Positions 25,836 to 34,368 are shown, counted from the first letter of the stretch. The stretch: DNA of 64,000 bases from Desulfofundulus kuznetsovii DSM 6115 (GCF_000214705.1 NC_015573.1:508501-572500); one strand, 5' to 3'. The notes: generated by a model not told the origin, from the sequence alone. Numbers and translations are program-made.

Positions 25836-26323
25836 TGTCTCTTGGCCTCCAGGTAAAGTTTTGCTATTTTTTCGTCCAGTCGCCTGTGTTTTACCAAACC
25901 ATCAAGGGCCGATTTGAAACTGTCATAGTTAAGATAATACAGAAGGAATTCCGGCGAGGTATGAACCTTCAGGCCGGCTCCAAGAGCCTTTTTACGCAAC
26001 CTTATATCATCTGTCAACAGGACGGCCTTTAGCTGAAAAGCCAGGGATAAAACGCTATCATCCACCGGAGATACTCCTTTTGTTCCCAGGCGATTTGATG
26101 CCGCCACGCTTTTGACCAGGGGTGGTTCGGGGAGAAAGACTTCACGGCTGATCAGAAACGCATCGGCGTAGCCCCGGTGTAAACCTGTTTCAACAACTTC
26201 CTGGTACACTTCCTCCGGGCAAAAGGCAGGCCCGGGCAGCAGCTTAATCAACTGGAGGGCGTTAATTCTGGACAGCGAGATTAAGAACGATGAGTCCACC
26301 ACATATTCAGGCAATGCTTTCAC
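25820..26323 (-). CDS. PIN-like domain toxin candidate
   Basis: A 167-residue PIN-fold-like protein: VVDSSFLISLSRINALQLI at the N-terminus supplies the first Asp, PEEVYQEVVETG the conserved Glu region, and PVDDSVLSLAFQLKAVLLTDDIRLR the second acidic cluster ending in TDD. This resembles stand-alone PIN proteins of toxin-antitoxin systems, which cut RNA. It sits between two candidate antitoxins, sharing 4 bases (ATGA) with the upstream gene and 16 with the downstream one. Confidence 0.7.
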   Translation of the reverse strand: MKALPEYVVDSSFLISLSRINALQLIKLLPGPAFCPEEVYQEVVETGLHRGYADAFLISREVFLPEPPLVKSVAASNRLGTKGVSPVDDSVLSLAFQLKAVLLTDDIRLRKKALGAGLKVHTSPEFLLYYLNYDSFKSALDGLVKHRRLDEKIAKLYLEAKRQWKKE

Positions 26324-26601
26324 CCGCTTATGATTGCGTGTTTGATATAGTCACACTGATGGGCGATGCCCCTTTCATCCAGCAGCACGATGCTGTCGCC
26401 CCCATACAAATCCTCCTTGTATTTGCGGGAGCCAGTACCCGGCCCCTTAAACATGCCAATTAACTCTGCCAGGGGGTCATCAGGGCCGCCACGGAATTCT
26501 TCGTTTTCTATAGGAAGGGTGATTCCTAATTTGCGGAATAACTCTTCCTTTTGCTTTGGGGTCAGTTTTTTGATTTCCTCAACCAAACGTTCAACTGCCA
26601 T
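26320..26601 (-). CDS. PIN-associated antitoxin-like protein
   Basis: A 93-residue protein starting with VERLVEEIKKLTPKQKEELFRKLG, an amphipathic helical segment common in PIN-toxin partners, and carrying a TGSRKYKEDLYGGD motif seen in such antitoxins. It heads a three-gene operon on the minus strand; ATG 26601 has GAGG upstream. The presence of two antitoxin-like genes around one PIN gene is unusual. Confidence 0.6.
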   Translation of the reverse strand: MAVERLVEEIKKLTPKQKEELFRKLGITLPIENEEFRGGPDDPLAELIGMFKGPGTGSRKYKEDLYGGDSIVLLDERGIAHQCDYIKHAIISG

Positions 26602-26705
26602 TTGATTTCACCTCGTTGTCCAGTATACCATATCCTGTAAATAAGAGCAACAATTATGCGGTGAGCTATCATGCCGGCCGCTTTTTAATTGTGAGGTGGC
26701 AGATC

Positions 26706-26996
26706 ATGAAAGAAAAGACTCTCGTGATACTCGACTCCGTTATGAAACAGGGGTTCACACCAGTACTAATTGCCGTACTGAAGAAGCGGAGCTGTCGATC
26801 GAAGCAAAGGGTTTGTACATGGTTCTCTTGATGTTTGCTTATGGCAGGGGAGCGACCGCCGGGAACTGGCTGAGGTGACGGGGTTTTCGGAGAGGAAGGT
26901 TGACTGGCCTTTACAGGAGCTCGAACAAAAAGGCTATCTTCCCGTTCTCGCCCATTTTGGGAGGGACAAAGAATGCGGGAAAAGACACTGACTCAC
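26706..26996 (+). pseudogene. Decayed helix-turn-helix (HTH_36-like) gene, copy 1
   Basis: From ATG 26706 the sequence reads in pieces: KEKTLVILDS in one frame, then EAELSIEAKGLYMVLLMFAY, then after another frameshift RRELAEVTGFSERKVDWPLQ and KGYLPVLAHFG. The pieces match in order the HTH_36 winged helix of plasmid/phage replication and regulatory proteins. At least two frameshifts, so not functional. Confidence 0.6.
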
Positions 26997-27307
26997 CCTG
27001 GACCCGACTTTGAAATAAGGGTTTCACTTCCACACCCAACGCTATTCTGACAGCACCTGGTCTGAGTATGCAGGCCAAGTGCATTTACATGCTCCTCCTG
27101 ATGTATACCTGGCAGGACGGCGAATGCTGGCCCTGCCAGGCGCGCGTCGCCGAAGCGGCCAACTGCAGCGTCAATACCGTTGAAAAGTACCTGAAGGAAC
27201 TGCAGGACTACGGGCTGATTTCCTGGAAACGCCGGGGGCTGGGGTGGCCAAATGTATATGGTGGACAGCAGATACCCTGGCTGTTTTATCCCCCGGTCGG
27301 CGGGTGA
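26973..27307 (+). pseudogene. Helix-turn-helix (HTH_36-like) gene, copy 2, decayed N-terminus
   Basis: From 27068 an intact 79-residue piece reads MQAKCIYMLLLMYTWQDGEC, WPCQARVAEAANCSVNTVEK, YLKELQDYGLISWKRRGLG: the HTH_36 helix-turn-helix and wing. Its upstream part (from ATG 26973, MREKTLTHPG) is separated by stops. It is a tandem duplicate of copy 1; a short functional protein from 27068 is possible but no ribosome site is seen. Confidence 0.55.
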
Positions 27308-27413
27308 TAAATATATTAAATTACGGACTAGAAAAAAGGCGGCCTGGAAGGGCCACCCAGTTTGAGGCAGTCATAAAATCACTACATTTATTCCGCAGAT
27401 ATTACCTGCAATT

Positions 27414-28256
27414 CTATCCCTGTTGCCCGTTTACCTCTTCCGCCAGCTCCAGGATCCTGGCCAGCACCTTTTGCCTGCGGGCTTCGATGTCCTGGAAGTT
27501 CATGTTCGGGATGTAGTAGGATTCCATTTCGTCGTGGACCTTCTTCGCCCGGTGGATGAAGTCTACGGCTTCTTCCATGCAGCGCCGGTACATCTCCCGG
27601 GCGGTATCCCTTTCGGCTTGCAAAACCGGGTCGGACACGGGCCTGACACAGGTCATGGTGTCCACAACCACGTCGCCGTTTTGGGGTTTATAATAGTGGG
27701 GCTCCACGGAATTAACCACCGCCAGGTCCAGCCCGGGGATGACCAGGTGTTCGATCCGGGACGGGTCCAGGGCACAGTGGTAGGCTTCAACGTCGTACCC
27801 GCGCATTAAAGCGGCATCCATAATCCGCCGGACCAGGGTGGTCTTGCCCGTACCGTCGTCGCCATTGATAATATAGCGTTTCTTTAAATGGCCAACGATA
27901 GTGTCCAGGTAGCTTACCGTCCCGTCGGGGGTGATGGCCGTAGCAAAAAGGTGGCGGGCTTTGGGGTTGTCTGTCTGGCGCGTTTGTCCCGCAAAAATTT
28001 CGTGGATCAAATCAAGCGCGAGCTTATCAAAGGCCCCCACATTAAAGGCGCCGGTTTCCCGGTAATGGCTGCGCACCTCTTCCAAAAAGAGGTGGGCGGC
28101 GGCCAGGTAGCTGTAGGCCCGTTTAAACAGCCGCCCTATTTCCTGGTTTAAAGCCAGGATTTCCTTTTTATGTGCCCGCAGGCCTTCTTCGTTCCAGTGG
28201 TCCCCGAGGTGAACAATTTCATCCACCGCTCCCGGGTTTTTGGGATCAACCACGTG
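27414..28256 (-). pseudogene. C-terminal part of split PRK06851-like double P-loop gene
   Basis: About 281 residues beginning at the junction H-VVDPKNPGAVDEIVHLGDHW and ending AEEVNGQQG. Contains a helical middle and the second P-loop, YIINGDDGTGKTTLVRR, with a following HCALDPSRIEHLVIPGL. Together with 33251-33532 it makes one continuous protein of about 375 residues like PRK06851, a Firmicutes family with two P-loop domains and unknown role. The split point coincides with the attachment site of the serine-integrase element. Frame before 28256 comes from the element. Confidence 0.85.
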
Positions 28257-28272
28257 CAGTGTCGTGTCTACC
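28245..28272. other. attL of the serine-integrase element
   Basis: Host sequence ATCAACCAC joins the core GTG (28254-28256), then element sequence CAGTGTCGTGTCTACC. The arm GTCGTGTCTACC (28261-28272) is the inverted repeat of GGCAGACACGAC at attR (one mismatch), as expected for a split attP. Confidence 0.85.
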
Positions 28273-29850
28273 GTAGAAACCATTGCCCGCAGCAGCAGTT
28301 TCGAGAATGGCTACGGTTTCGGGTATAGTGTCGGGAATTTTGGCTTTGATGTCAATGCGCTTCCCGGTAACAGTAATCTCTTCAATCAAGAGATTAACCA
28401 GGCGTTTTTTCTCTTCAAGAGAAAGAGTGTCGAGAGTATCTCCAACCTGGGCAGCAAGCTCTTCTAACCGTTCCAATTCCTGCGTCGCCAGGTCGTGTCG
28501 GGAAAGTTCCCTTAAAATCCGCTCCCGGCGGCGCGAGAGGTACTCCCAGCGCTCCTTTATTTCCCTGAGCCGCTGTTCCATTTCAACTTCCGGTATCAAA
28601 TCTTTTTGGAACATGGTCGCTACCCGTGACCGTTCTTTGGAGACTTGAACCAATTCTTTTTCGATGGTAATAAGCTCGATTTCCAAAGCTTTAGCAATCT
28701 CGTCAGGAAAAGCGGCCTGCAGCTCTACGCGAAGCCTTTCCGGATTTGTCAACCAACCGGAGACTCTTTCCCAAACGATTTCTTCTAATTCCAGAGCATT
28801 AAGATATTGGGATTTACAGCGTTCCCGACCCGGTATGCCTGGTGATTTCGCAGTGCAGACGTAATAAGCCCTCTTCTTTCCTTTTGACGTAACAAGATTC
28901 CCGTGTATAGTCGCGCCGCATTTTCCGCAGCGCATAAGGCCCGAAAGAAGATACGGGTAAGTGCTGTAGTTGCGCCAGCGCCTTCGGGAATTCTCAAAAC
29001 GCTTTTGGGCTGCCTCCCAGGTCTCTTTATCAACAATAGCGGGGACAGAAATAGGGACCCACTCTTCGCGGGGCCTTTCTTTTCGGCTTACCCTTTCTTC
29101 AGGCTGCTTATATTTATTGAACTTGACATCCTTAGTATCATAGCGGCGGATATACAGGATGCCCGCATAAGCGCTATTGGCAAAAATACGTTTAACCGTT
29201 TGTTTGGCCCATTGCTTGCCTTTGGGACTGGGGATGCCCATGGCATTTAATCGCCGCGCTATTTCATAAGGACTGGCGTCTTCTTCAGAAGTGAACCATT
29301 GATACATAAGTCTTATAATTTTAGCCTCTTCTTCGATAATATGGAGGGTATCTGTTTCTTTATCAAATTCATAGCCGTAAAGTCCAGGACTGTGAGTAAG
29401 TTTCCCTGATTTTGCCTTGGCTCTTTTGCCAATTAAGGAGCGGAGCCTGGTCCTGGCACGTTCGTATTCGTCAACGGCGCTAAGTACGGTTAAATGGAAA
29501 CGGTCTTCAGGGCTGTCGGTAAACTTGGAGTTGACAAAAATCAGCTCCGCTCCTGCTTTTTTAATCTCGTCAATCAATAAAAGCTGATGGGCTACGCTGC
29601 GTGACAAACGGCTGGTATCCAAACAAACAAACCAGCGGATGCCGCCGGCTTTAAGTTTTTCCAGCGCCGCCACCAGGGCGGGGCGCTCTAAGATTGAGCC
29701 CGAGATCCCTTCGTCTACAAATTCTGTTATTTCAGTTGCGCCTAATTCCTGGGCCTTGGCCCTGCATTCCTCCCGCTGCGCCGCAATGGAATAGCCGCGT
29801 TCGGCTTGTTCCTCAGTAGACACTCGTAAATATATCAGGGCAGCGCTCAC
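28246..29850 (-). CDS. Large serine recombinase (integrase)
   Basis: A 534-residue large serine recombinase. The N-terminal resolvase domain has the catalytic Ser11 in IYLRVSTEEQAERGYSIAAQ and the helix-E region LDTSRLSRSVAHQLLLID; the recombinase domain (about 150-260) and a zinc ribbon (CGKCGATIHG ... CTAKSPG ... RCKSQ) follow; a coiled-coil motif runs from about 390 to 460. It integrates and excises the element between attP and attB. The start GTG 29850 overlaps the small upstream gene by 4 bases. Its last three codons and TGA lie in host DNA past the attL core, so its C-terminus depends on the integration site. Confidence 0.93.
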   Translation of the reverse strand: MSAALIYLRVSTEEQAERGYSIAAQREECRAKAQELGATEITEFVDEGISGSILERPALVAALEKLKAGGIRWFVCLDTSRLSRSVAHQLLLIDEIKKAGAELIFVNSKFTDSPEDRFHLTVLSAVDEYERARTRLRSLIGKRAKAKSGKLTHSPGLYGYEFDKETDTLHIIEEEAKIIRLMYQWFTSEEDASPYEIARRLNAMGIPSPKGKQWAKQTVKRIFANSAYAGILYIRRYDTKDVKFNKYKQPEERVSRKERPREEWVPISVPAIVDKETWEAAQKRFENSRRRWRNYSTYPYLLSGLMRCGKCGATIHGNLVTSKGKKRAYYVCTAKSPGIPGRERCKSQYLNALELEEIVWERVSGWLTNPERLRVELQAAFPDEIAKALEIELITIEKELVQVSKERSRVATMFQKDLIPEVEMEQRLREIKERWEYLSRRRERILRELSRHDLATQELERLEELAAQVGDTLDTLSLEEKKRLVNLLIEEITVTGKRIDIKAKIPDTIPETVAILETAAAGNGFYGRHDTARG

Positions 29851-30020
29851 CTTCCCTGCTCCTCCTTCAGCTTAACTTTGCTTTGACGCACTTGTGAAAA
29901 TTTCCTCCTCTGTTCAGGAAGGCGGGACAAAAGGTAGCGAATCGCTTCCCGGTAGGCTTGTTCACGTTCATTCTGGGAGCCGGTGCGGGTTACTGTTACT
30001 TCGAATTCCCGCTTTGCCAA
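29847..30020 (-). CDS. Small basic protein upstream of the integrase
   Basis: 57 residues from TTG 30020 (AGGAGG lies 8 bases upstream), or 60 from GTG 30029. Sequence AKREFEVTVTRTGSQNEREQ, then YREAIRYLLSRLPEQRRK: helical, basic, no known domain. Its stop overlaps the integrase start by four bases, so translation is coupled. It may be a small partner such as a directionality factor, but that is only suggested by position. Confidence 0.55.
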   Translation of the reverse strand: MAKREFEVTVTRTGSQNEREQAYREAIRYLLSRLPEQRRKFSQVRQSKVKLKEEQGR

Positions 30021-30230
30021 GGCCCCCACCTCCTATTAAGGCCCGGTGGCCGGGCAAAAACCCTTCCACCTCTAAGCCTACCGTACCTCGAAGCAGATTC
30101 CAATTATCAAGCAAATAACTGCACTTTTTTCATTAATTCAGTTTATGCTGGGGGTCACTATGGACGACCCGGGAGAAATAATTACCATTTCTAAGCCTTG
30201 GGCCTTTGAGACGGCAAGGCGGAGACAACA

Positions 30231-30262
30231 AAAACCCCTTTACCTTGCTGGTGAAGGGGTGG
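30231..30262 (-). terminator. Rho-independent terminator of the toxin-antitoxin pair
   Basis: On the minus strand ACCCCTT/AAGGGGT stem followed by TTTTTGTTGT, 21 bases after the DUF3368 stop. Confidence 0.85.
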
Positions 30263-30282
30263 TATACGTTTCCGCCGTCAGT

Positions 30283-30765
30283 TTATTTCCCAATTTCTTT
30301 CTTAATTTTTGTTCTTACCCTTTCGCTAAAGCGGAACCCATTCTGTTCCAGGCTATCGAGGATTGGGTCAATAGCAGGCAATAACCCCTTTTTTACACCA
30401 AGCGCCACAACGCCTAAGGTGCCCATAATCCTTAATCCCGAGTTTCTGGCGATACGTCGGGCTTTTTTCTCATCAACTAAAATATAATCCGCCTTAACTT
30501 CCTTGGCTAAAACGATGGCTTCCGCTTCTCCCCGATCAAGGTCGGTTCTAAGTAAGGAAACCGCCAGAACGTTTTGTACTTGGAGGGTCTCGATCCAGGT
30601 GGCTTCTCTGATTTCTTTCACACCGGGAAGTTCAGTTCCCTGTAGTACCACTTCATTGTATACACCTTGAGGAATAATAATTTGTCCAAATACGGCATGC
30701 AGGAGGTTTACTTGCTTAATCCGGGCTAAAGCAATAAGTGGTGTCGAGTTAGAGACCACTTTCAT
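30283..30765 (-). CDS. DUF3368 PIN-domain toxin
   Basis: A 160-residue PIN-like DUF3368 protein: VVSNSTPLIALARIKQVNLL at the N-terminus, LDRGEAEAIVLAKEVKADYILVDEKKARRIA in the middle with conserved acidic residues, and GLRIMGTLGVVALGVKKGLL. The family pairs with UPF0175 antitoxins and is presumed to cut RNA. Its start overlaps the end of the antitoxin gene by 17 bases, so the two are coupled. It lies inside the integrated element. Confidence 0.88.
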   Translation of the reverse strand: MKVVSNSTPLIALARIKQVNLLHAVFGQIIIPQGVYNEVVLQGTELPGVKEIREATWIETLQVQNVLAVSLLRTDLDRGEAEAIVLAKEVKADYILVDEKKARRIARNSGLRIMGTLGVVALGVKKGLLPAIDPILDSLEQNGFRFSERVRTKIKKEIGK

Positions 30766-31039
30766 TTTGCAAAAACTCCTTAACGGTCGCCAAGTCTTCC
30801 TCTAGCTCGTCGAGATCATAATTGAGAGGAATGTTATGTGCGGCCAAGAAATCGAGGAATTCCTGTTTGGAAACGTTAGCCAGTTCCGCCGCCTTGCCCA
30901 GGGATAAACTCCCATCTGCGTAAAAGGTTGCCGCCAGCCTCTTCAAGGCCTCCATTTTTACCCGTTGAGCCGATTCCCGGCCTTTGATGAACAGTTCTTT
31001 TGGCAACTCGAGATCAATCCTTATAGTTTGGTCCGGCAT
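30749..31039 (-). CDS. UPF0175 family antitoxin
   Basis: A 96-residue UPF0175 protein: IRIDLELPKELF, then KMEALKRLAATFYADGSLSLGKAAELANVSKQEFLDFLA (helix-turn-helix), IPLNYDLDELEEDLATVKEF. Start chosen at 31039 because GGGAGGCGATAAA precedes it; the open frame runs 61 codons further without a site. It likely binds both DNA and the DUF3368 protein. AT-rich promoter DNA lies upstream. Confidence 0.88.
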   Translation of the reverse strand: MPDQTIRIDLELPKELFIKGRESAQRVKMEALKRLAATFYADGSLSLGKAAELANVSKQEFLDFLAAHNIPLNYDLDELEEDLATVKEFLQNESGL

Positions 31040-31354
31040 TTTATCGCCTCCCGGTAATACCAACTTTAGTAAAATCATACCATAAGAGATACACGTCCTC
31101 AACTTTATATTTATTTTATATTTATTATAATCCGTCTGTAATATTGTCACCTTGAAAAAATCTGTAACAGCTTGTAAGGCTTGCTTATGGCAGGCAGTCA
31201 ATAGAGAGGAAAGAAAAGGCAAAATATATTAATAATATATTAATAATGATAACGGTGATTATGGCAGCCATAAACATTAGCCGAGCAGAAAGACTGCTTA
31301 AGCGAAAAACAGCTGTCCGGGTAACAGTGACGAATGAAGGGGATGAAATAAGTT
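31040..31354. other. AT-rich divergent intergenic region
   Basis: Between the divergent UPF0175 gene and the 229-residue gene. Contains TATATTTATTTTATATTT near 31103 and two direct copies of TATTAATAATA around 31228-31248. It probably holds both promoters. Confidence 0.45.
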
Positions 31355-32044
31355 ATGTTTAAAAAACCGGCCGTTCCTCTTAAACGCCGGCAGATGGAAG
31401 CTGCCCTGCAGTTGTACCAGAAATGCAAGGGGTGGCAGGCGACGGATGAGGCGCTGGATTCCCTTGCCCGGTCTTTTCCGGACTTCAATTTCAAATCGAC
31501 CCTGCTCAAAGCGGCAGCCGTCAACGCCCTCTACGGAACCCAGGTTTACGCCGTAGCAGAGGTGGCCGAACACTTATGCAACGTCTTGGGAAATACTACG
31601 GTACCGGCTACTCCCGCCCTCGTAGAGGAGCTGGCAAAGGTGAAATTTGTCAGGGGGTCAAAGCACATAACATGGACGTTCCGGAGTTTTGCGTCCAAAT
31701 TCGCCCACTTTTTTATTGGTCCGAATCAATTCCCCATTTATGATTCGTATGCGGTTAAGATGCTCACATACCATTTGAATGGGAAGGGCAGGGAAGGGCT
31801 TTCGTATGAACAGTTTGCGGTGGGCTTTTCAGCGTTGAAGGATGCCCTGGATTTTCCCGTGACCACCCGGGAACTCGACCGGTACCTGTGGTTGGCAGGC
31901 CAATTGAGGGCATGGAAGGGCTTATTGCCCTGGAGAAGACCTTATCCTGGAATTAATTCCGAATTGCAACGTCTCTTCGAATCCCCTGCGCGGGAAGTCC
32001 AGGAGCTTACGAGAGCTGTCCTTGGAGGGGGTGAAAATCCGTGA
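31355..32044 (+). CDS. Hypothetical element cargo protein, 229 residues
   Basis: I do not recognise a family with confidence. The protein is basic, mixed helical, with YGTQVYAVAEVAEHLCNVLG (residues about 63-82), HITWTFRSFASKFAHFFIG and then FPIYDSYAVKMLTYHL, a pattern seen in small proteins of mobile elements. No signal peptide or membrane segment. G+C is similar to the chromosome. It is the only element gene on the plus strand besides the IS relic. The ribosome site before ATG 31355 is weak (AAGGGGATGAAATA). Confidence 0.6.
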   Translation: MFKKPAVPLKRRQMEAALQLYQKCKGWQATDEALDSLARSFPDFNFKSTLLKAAAVNALYGTQVYAVAEVAEHLCNVLGNTTVPATPALVEELAKVKFVRGSKHITWTFRSFASKFAHFFIGPNQFPIYDSYAVKMLTYHLNGKGREGLSYEQFAVGFSALKDALDFPVTTRELDRYLWLAGQLRAWKGLLPWRRPYPGINSELQRLFESPAREVQELTRAVLGGGENP

Positions 32045-32489
32045 GAAATACTGGACGTGAAGGCCGCACTTTTCGCAGCACCGCCTCATTCGGCGAACGG
32101 CAGGAAAACGCGGGACGGTACACTATCAACTTGACTTTGACACTTAAAATTTAGAAAGCCTTGAGGCTGTAAGAATGAGGTTACTTCCAATTCCTGGACC
32201 CCTTAAATTGTGCCACGCGAAAAGTCGAGTAATGACAATGGTTTCAGGGATCGCTGTCAAAGTCCAGAAAAAGGTGAGAAGCTGTTTCAGCAACGACAGC
32301 CCTTTGCACGTGTAACTCCTAACACTGATGCCCTGCTTCGGTCTCCAATTAAATTAAACGCCATTAAAGTTACAGAGTTTTCCACAAGGGCGTTGTCCCA
32401 AAAATCGTGGAAAATGAAGGTGGCGGCCCTCAATCCCCTGTGATATAACAGGGGTAGACAAACCAAACCAAAGGAGGTAACCGCCACCA
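32045..32489. other. Non-coding stretch inside the element
   Basis: 445 bases without a credible gene. The last part, from about 32380, may be the left end of the IS256-type insertion (AAAGGAGGTAACCGCCACC is its ribosome site), but no matching right end was found. Confidence 0.4.
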
Positions 32490-32882
32490 ATGCCAGTATA
32501 TCACAAGAAGGCTAAAAACCCAATATCCCCTGAAAGTTTTTCTAACCTGCCCGACCATGTACAGGTATCTTTGAGGGAAGCTATAGGCAGTGCCAAGGAT
32601 GGCCTCCTGGCCCTCTCCATTACCGTGGGACTGAATGTTCTTAAGGCCATGATGGAAGCTGAGGTGGCCGAGATAGTCGAACCTAAAGGCAAGCACAACC
32701 CAAACCGGCAAGCTGTGCGCCACGGGAGCGAGAAAGGCAGCGTGGTTCCGGGCGGTCGGAAAGTAGCTGTCCGACGGCCCCGGGTACGTACCACAGACGG
32801 CAGAGAAGTAAGGCTTAATACCTACGAAGCTTTCCAGGACGAAAGATTAAGGTGTGGTAGTTATTGCCAGATGTGGTTTTAA
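32490..32882 (+). pseudogene. IS256 (mutator) family transposase, N-terminal relic
   Basis: 130 codons: the N-terminal domain of IS256-type transposases with AIGSAKDGLLALSITVGLNV, MMEAEVAEIVEPKGKHNPNR, QAVRHGSEKGSVVPGGRKVA, VRRPRVRTTDGREVRLNTYE, then FQDERLR before unrelated sequence. The DDE catalytic core is missing. Its ribosome site and start are intact, so a truncated peptide could be made. Confidence 0.85.
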
Positions 32883-33235
32883 TAGTGCCTGCCGGGTAAA
32901 CTGGAAAAACGCTGGTTCTATTTCGCAATACCGGTGATAAAATATCACTAAAGTGGTGAGTATCACGGCTTGCGAAGAGGGAATTCACTCCAATAGGGTC
33001 AAACATGGTATTGACCACTTGATTTCAAAAGGCGTGAATTGAGGACCCGGGGGAACTACGTTTTCGTGGAACAAATGTTCAAGCAATACATTTTGCATGA
33101 TTTTCAGTGATCGTACGACTGGGCTGTCTTTTTTTCTGCCTAGCGATTATCAAGTCGGTGCTGCCGTCCAAATGGCGAGTGACTATTGACTTTACCTGAA
33201 AACAACCTCCTCGAAGGCTTGTCCACTGTTTCTTG
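32883..33235. other. Non-coding right end of the element
   Basis: About 350 bases between the IS256 relic and attR; no gene, repeat or RNA motif recognised. The minus-strand frame of the N-terminal host fragment runs into it until a stop at 33140. Confidence 0.4.
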
Positions 33236-33263
33236 GGCAGACACGACCCTGTGGGGAGCGGTG
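33236..33263. other. attR of the serine-integrase element
   Basis: Element arm GGCAGACACGAC (33236-33247), CCT, core GTG (33251-33253), then host sequence GGGAGCGGTG. The three-base identity with attL, and inverted arms split between the two ends, define the crossover. Confidence 0.85.
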
Positions 33264-33532
33264 CCGTCAAGCAATGCCACCTTGATGGCCGGAATAACTA
33301 CTCCGTCCAGCGAGCCGTTATCCGAGGAACAGCAATGGAATTCCACGTCGTAACCCCGCTCCAGCATTTCTTCGCCAATCTTGCGCATAAAAGTTGACTT
33401 ACCGACACCGGGTCCTCCTTTAATAACAAAAATGCGGGTGGCGTCGGGTTCAATAATGTAGTCGTAAAACGAGTAAAATCCCCGGCAGGTGTTGCCCCCC
33501 GGGAAAACCTTTTTTAGCCTGCCCTTATCCAA
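33251..33532 (-). pseudogene. N-terminal part of split PRK06851-like double P-loop gene
   Basis: About 94 residues: LKKVFPGGNTCRGFYSFYDY, then Walker A VIKGGPGVGKSTFMRK, YDVEFHCCSSDNGSLDGVVI, PAIKVALLDGTAPH up to the core. Starts TTG 33532, 8 bases after GGGGGG. After the junction the frame continues through element DNA to 33140 (RVVSAQETVDK...). The first P-loop domain could still be expressed but is truncated. Confidence 0.85.
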
Positions 33533-33725
33533 TATGCGTACCCCCCAGATTGTTTTTGGGGAAATATATGCTTATTTACAAGTTAAAATGACACGTTGCT
33601 GCAATATTGGGATTAAAAAACCGGCTTCAAGAGAGTATGGCACCCTGGAAAGGCAGTCCTAGCAGCGGTTCCCCGCATCAATAGCCGCATGTTATAATGT
33701 AATTCAGTGACGAAAAAGGTGGAGT

Positions 33726-34310
33726 GTGGTCCCGGTGTACAGGACCCGCATTGTTGTTGCCGAAAGCGACAGGGATTTTCGCGCCCGGCTTAAAGAGATC
33801 CTGCGCCATGCAGGATACATGGTGATTGGGGAAACGCAGGACGGCCGGTCCTTGCTGCAGATGGTCTTTCAAACCACCCCGGAACTGGTGATTCTGGAGT
33901 ACCGCCTTCCAGGCAGTGAGGGCATAGATGTGGCCGGCATTATCGAAGAGCATCATGTAGCCCCGGTGGTGCTTACGGCCGACTTGCACCAGCAAAATGT
34001 GGCCGAGCTGGTTCGTTCGCCCGGGGTTTACGGGGTGCTCCCCAGGCCATTGCAGGAGGAAATGGTGGTGCCGACCATTGAAATGGCCATGTCTTCCTTT
34101 GAGCGGACCATGCGGCTGGAAAAGGAAATTAGAGGCCTGCGCAAGACTTTGGAAGAGCGCAAGTTGACGGAGCGGGCCAAGGGTTTGCTTATGGAGAGAA
34201 AAGGAATGACGGAGCGGCAGGCCTATAAATACCTGCAAAAGATGAGTATGAATCGCTGCGTACCTTTAGCCCGGGTGGCCCGGGAAATTATTATGGCCCT
34301 GGAAAAGTAA
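33726..34310 (+). CDS. ANTAR-domain response regulator 1 (antiterminator)
   Basis: A 194-residue protein: receiver-like domain (1-120), coiled coil (about 127-145), ANTAR RNA-binding domain (about 140-190, LTERAKGLLMERKGMTERQAYKYLQK ... VAREIIM). The phospho-acceptor position reads VILEYRLPG, with Glu58 in place of Asp, and the conserved Lys is Arg (LPRPL). Such a receiver cannot be phosphorylated in the normal way. It is directly upstream of the first glutamine-synthetase gene, whose leader carries an ANTAR-like hairpin over a terminator. The likely role is RNA binding that prevents termination in nitrogen genes. GTG 33726 is the start used; GTG 33735 is possible. Confidence 0.85.
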   Translation: MVPVYRTRIVVAESDRDFRARLKEILRHAGYMVIGETQDGRSLLQMVFQTTPELVILEYRLPGSEGIDVAGIIEEHHVAPVVLTADLHQQNVAELVRSPGVYGVLPRPLQEEMVVPTIEMAMSSFERTMRLEKEIRGLRKTLEERKLTERAKGLLMERKGMTERQAYKYLQKMSMNRCVPLARVAREIIMALEK

Positions 34311-34368
34311 GGGTATTTGTAAATTTTTGCGGCGGGGCTAACTGTATACAGTATTTCTTGTTAAGAAC

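Larger units (their letters stand above)
28254..33253. mobile_element. 5.0-kb serine-integrase element inserted in the PRK06851-like gene
   Basis: Bounded by GTG cores at 28254 and 33251 and about 4997 bases long. Its left end abuts the large serine recombinase. Cargo: a 57-residue protein, a DUF3368/UPF0175 toxin-antitoxin pair, an unknown 229-residue protein, and an IS256 N-terminal relic. No conjugation, replication or capsid genes were seen, so it is a small integrative element or the stripped remnant of a larger one. Rejoining the flanks restores the host frame ...DGTAPH-VVDPKNP..., which shows the boundaries are right. Confidence 0.88.
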
